This document shows, piece after piece, positions 33,648 to 33,713 of a stretch of 33,713 nucleotides of DNA. Below the pieces are notes generated by a model. The model was not told the DNA's origin. It was given only the letters and a program-made list of their open reading frames with translations, and did no database searches. How positions within the stretch are numbered: position 1 is the stretch's first letter; each line of letters begins with the position of its first letter. This DNA comes from Deltaproteobacteria bacterium (GTDB lineage Bacteria; Desulfobacterota; Desulfomonilia; Desulfomonilales; Desulfomonilaceae), in assembly GCA_021777225.1 (NCBI GenBank), contig JAJYDQ010000031.1, forward strand, positions 12,501 through 46,213. Direction: 5' to 3'. Position numbers and translations under genes: made by a program.

Positions 33648-33713
33648 TCATGCGTTGTCGCCTATCGAGAAGTCGTCATCACGGGCTCGCTCCATTTTGT
33701 CTTGCATCTCGAT
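33648..33713 (-). CDS. C-terminal end of an unidentified protein entering from the right
   Basis: An open frame from the window edge to TGA at 33648 encodes a last 21 residues, KMERARDDDFSIGDNA being the final part. It is too short to identify. Its position just inside two hairpins of the IS200/IS605 type would suit a tnpB or related transposon gene, but that is inference. Confidence 0.4.
   Translation of the reverse strand: MEMQDKMERARDDDFSIGDNA

Overview
The window looks like a chromosome segment of an anaerobic deltaproteobacterium (Desulfobacterota, in the range of Desulfomonile, Syntrophobacter or Geobacter relatives). This rests on gene content only: an SfrAB-type NADPH oxidoreductase, a SelD that is itself a selenoprotein, a corrinoid protein with a UroD/MtaA-like partner, a short-chain fatty acid transporter, and many PAS sensors, one ending in the Cys-motif tail common in that group. 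Nearly all genes are on the minus strand, so transcription mostly runs from high to low coordinates.

Layout. 1-5500: a CDC48-type double AAA ATPase cut by the left edge, a small unknown protein, the AtoE transporter, tRNA-Asn(GUU) with its own terminator, and an RdgC-like protein split into two genes. 5600-17400: a long run transcribed as sfrB-like, sfrA-like, two REC-GAF proteins, a membrane HAMP-PAS histidine kinase, a REC-PAS histidine kinase and a third REC-GAF protein, perhaps ending with an alpha/beta hydrolase. The first two genes encode an FAD/Fe-S NADPH-dependent electron transfer enzyme. The next five form a signalling set with no DNA-binding output, so cytosolic redox metabolism and phosphorelay signalling appear physically linked.

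17600-20640: selD with an in-frame UGA codon at residue 17, a divergent plus-strand gene for an 80-residue unknown protein behind a hairpin that covers its ribosome binding site, and a GHMP sugar kinase. 20641-27626: isocitrate dehydrogenase, a PrmA-like methyltransferase, a Vsr endonuclease fused to a C5-cytosine DNA methyltransferase, and a large membrane hybrid histidine kinase. These are closely packed or overlapping.

27700-29400 is rearranged: a decayed PAS gene, a chimeric PAS fragment, a REP/MITE-like palindrome and a RelE/AbrB toxin-antitoxin pair, flanked by about 98% identical direct repeats derived from the 3' end of the next sensor gene. 29400-32768 is a tightly overlapping three-gene operon: corrinoid-binding protein, UroD/MtaA-like protein, and a DUF1638-like/GAF/PAS/Cys-motif sensor. 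It is the best candidate for an undescribed corrinoid- or C1-linked sensing system. 32800-33713 holds receiver-domain debris, tandem repeats and a probable IS200/IS605-type right end next to the tail of a gene that enters from outside the window.

All calls come from reading the sequence by eye. No alignment, structure prediction or database search was run, so residue positions are approximate unless a codon position is given.
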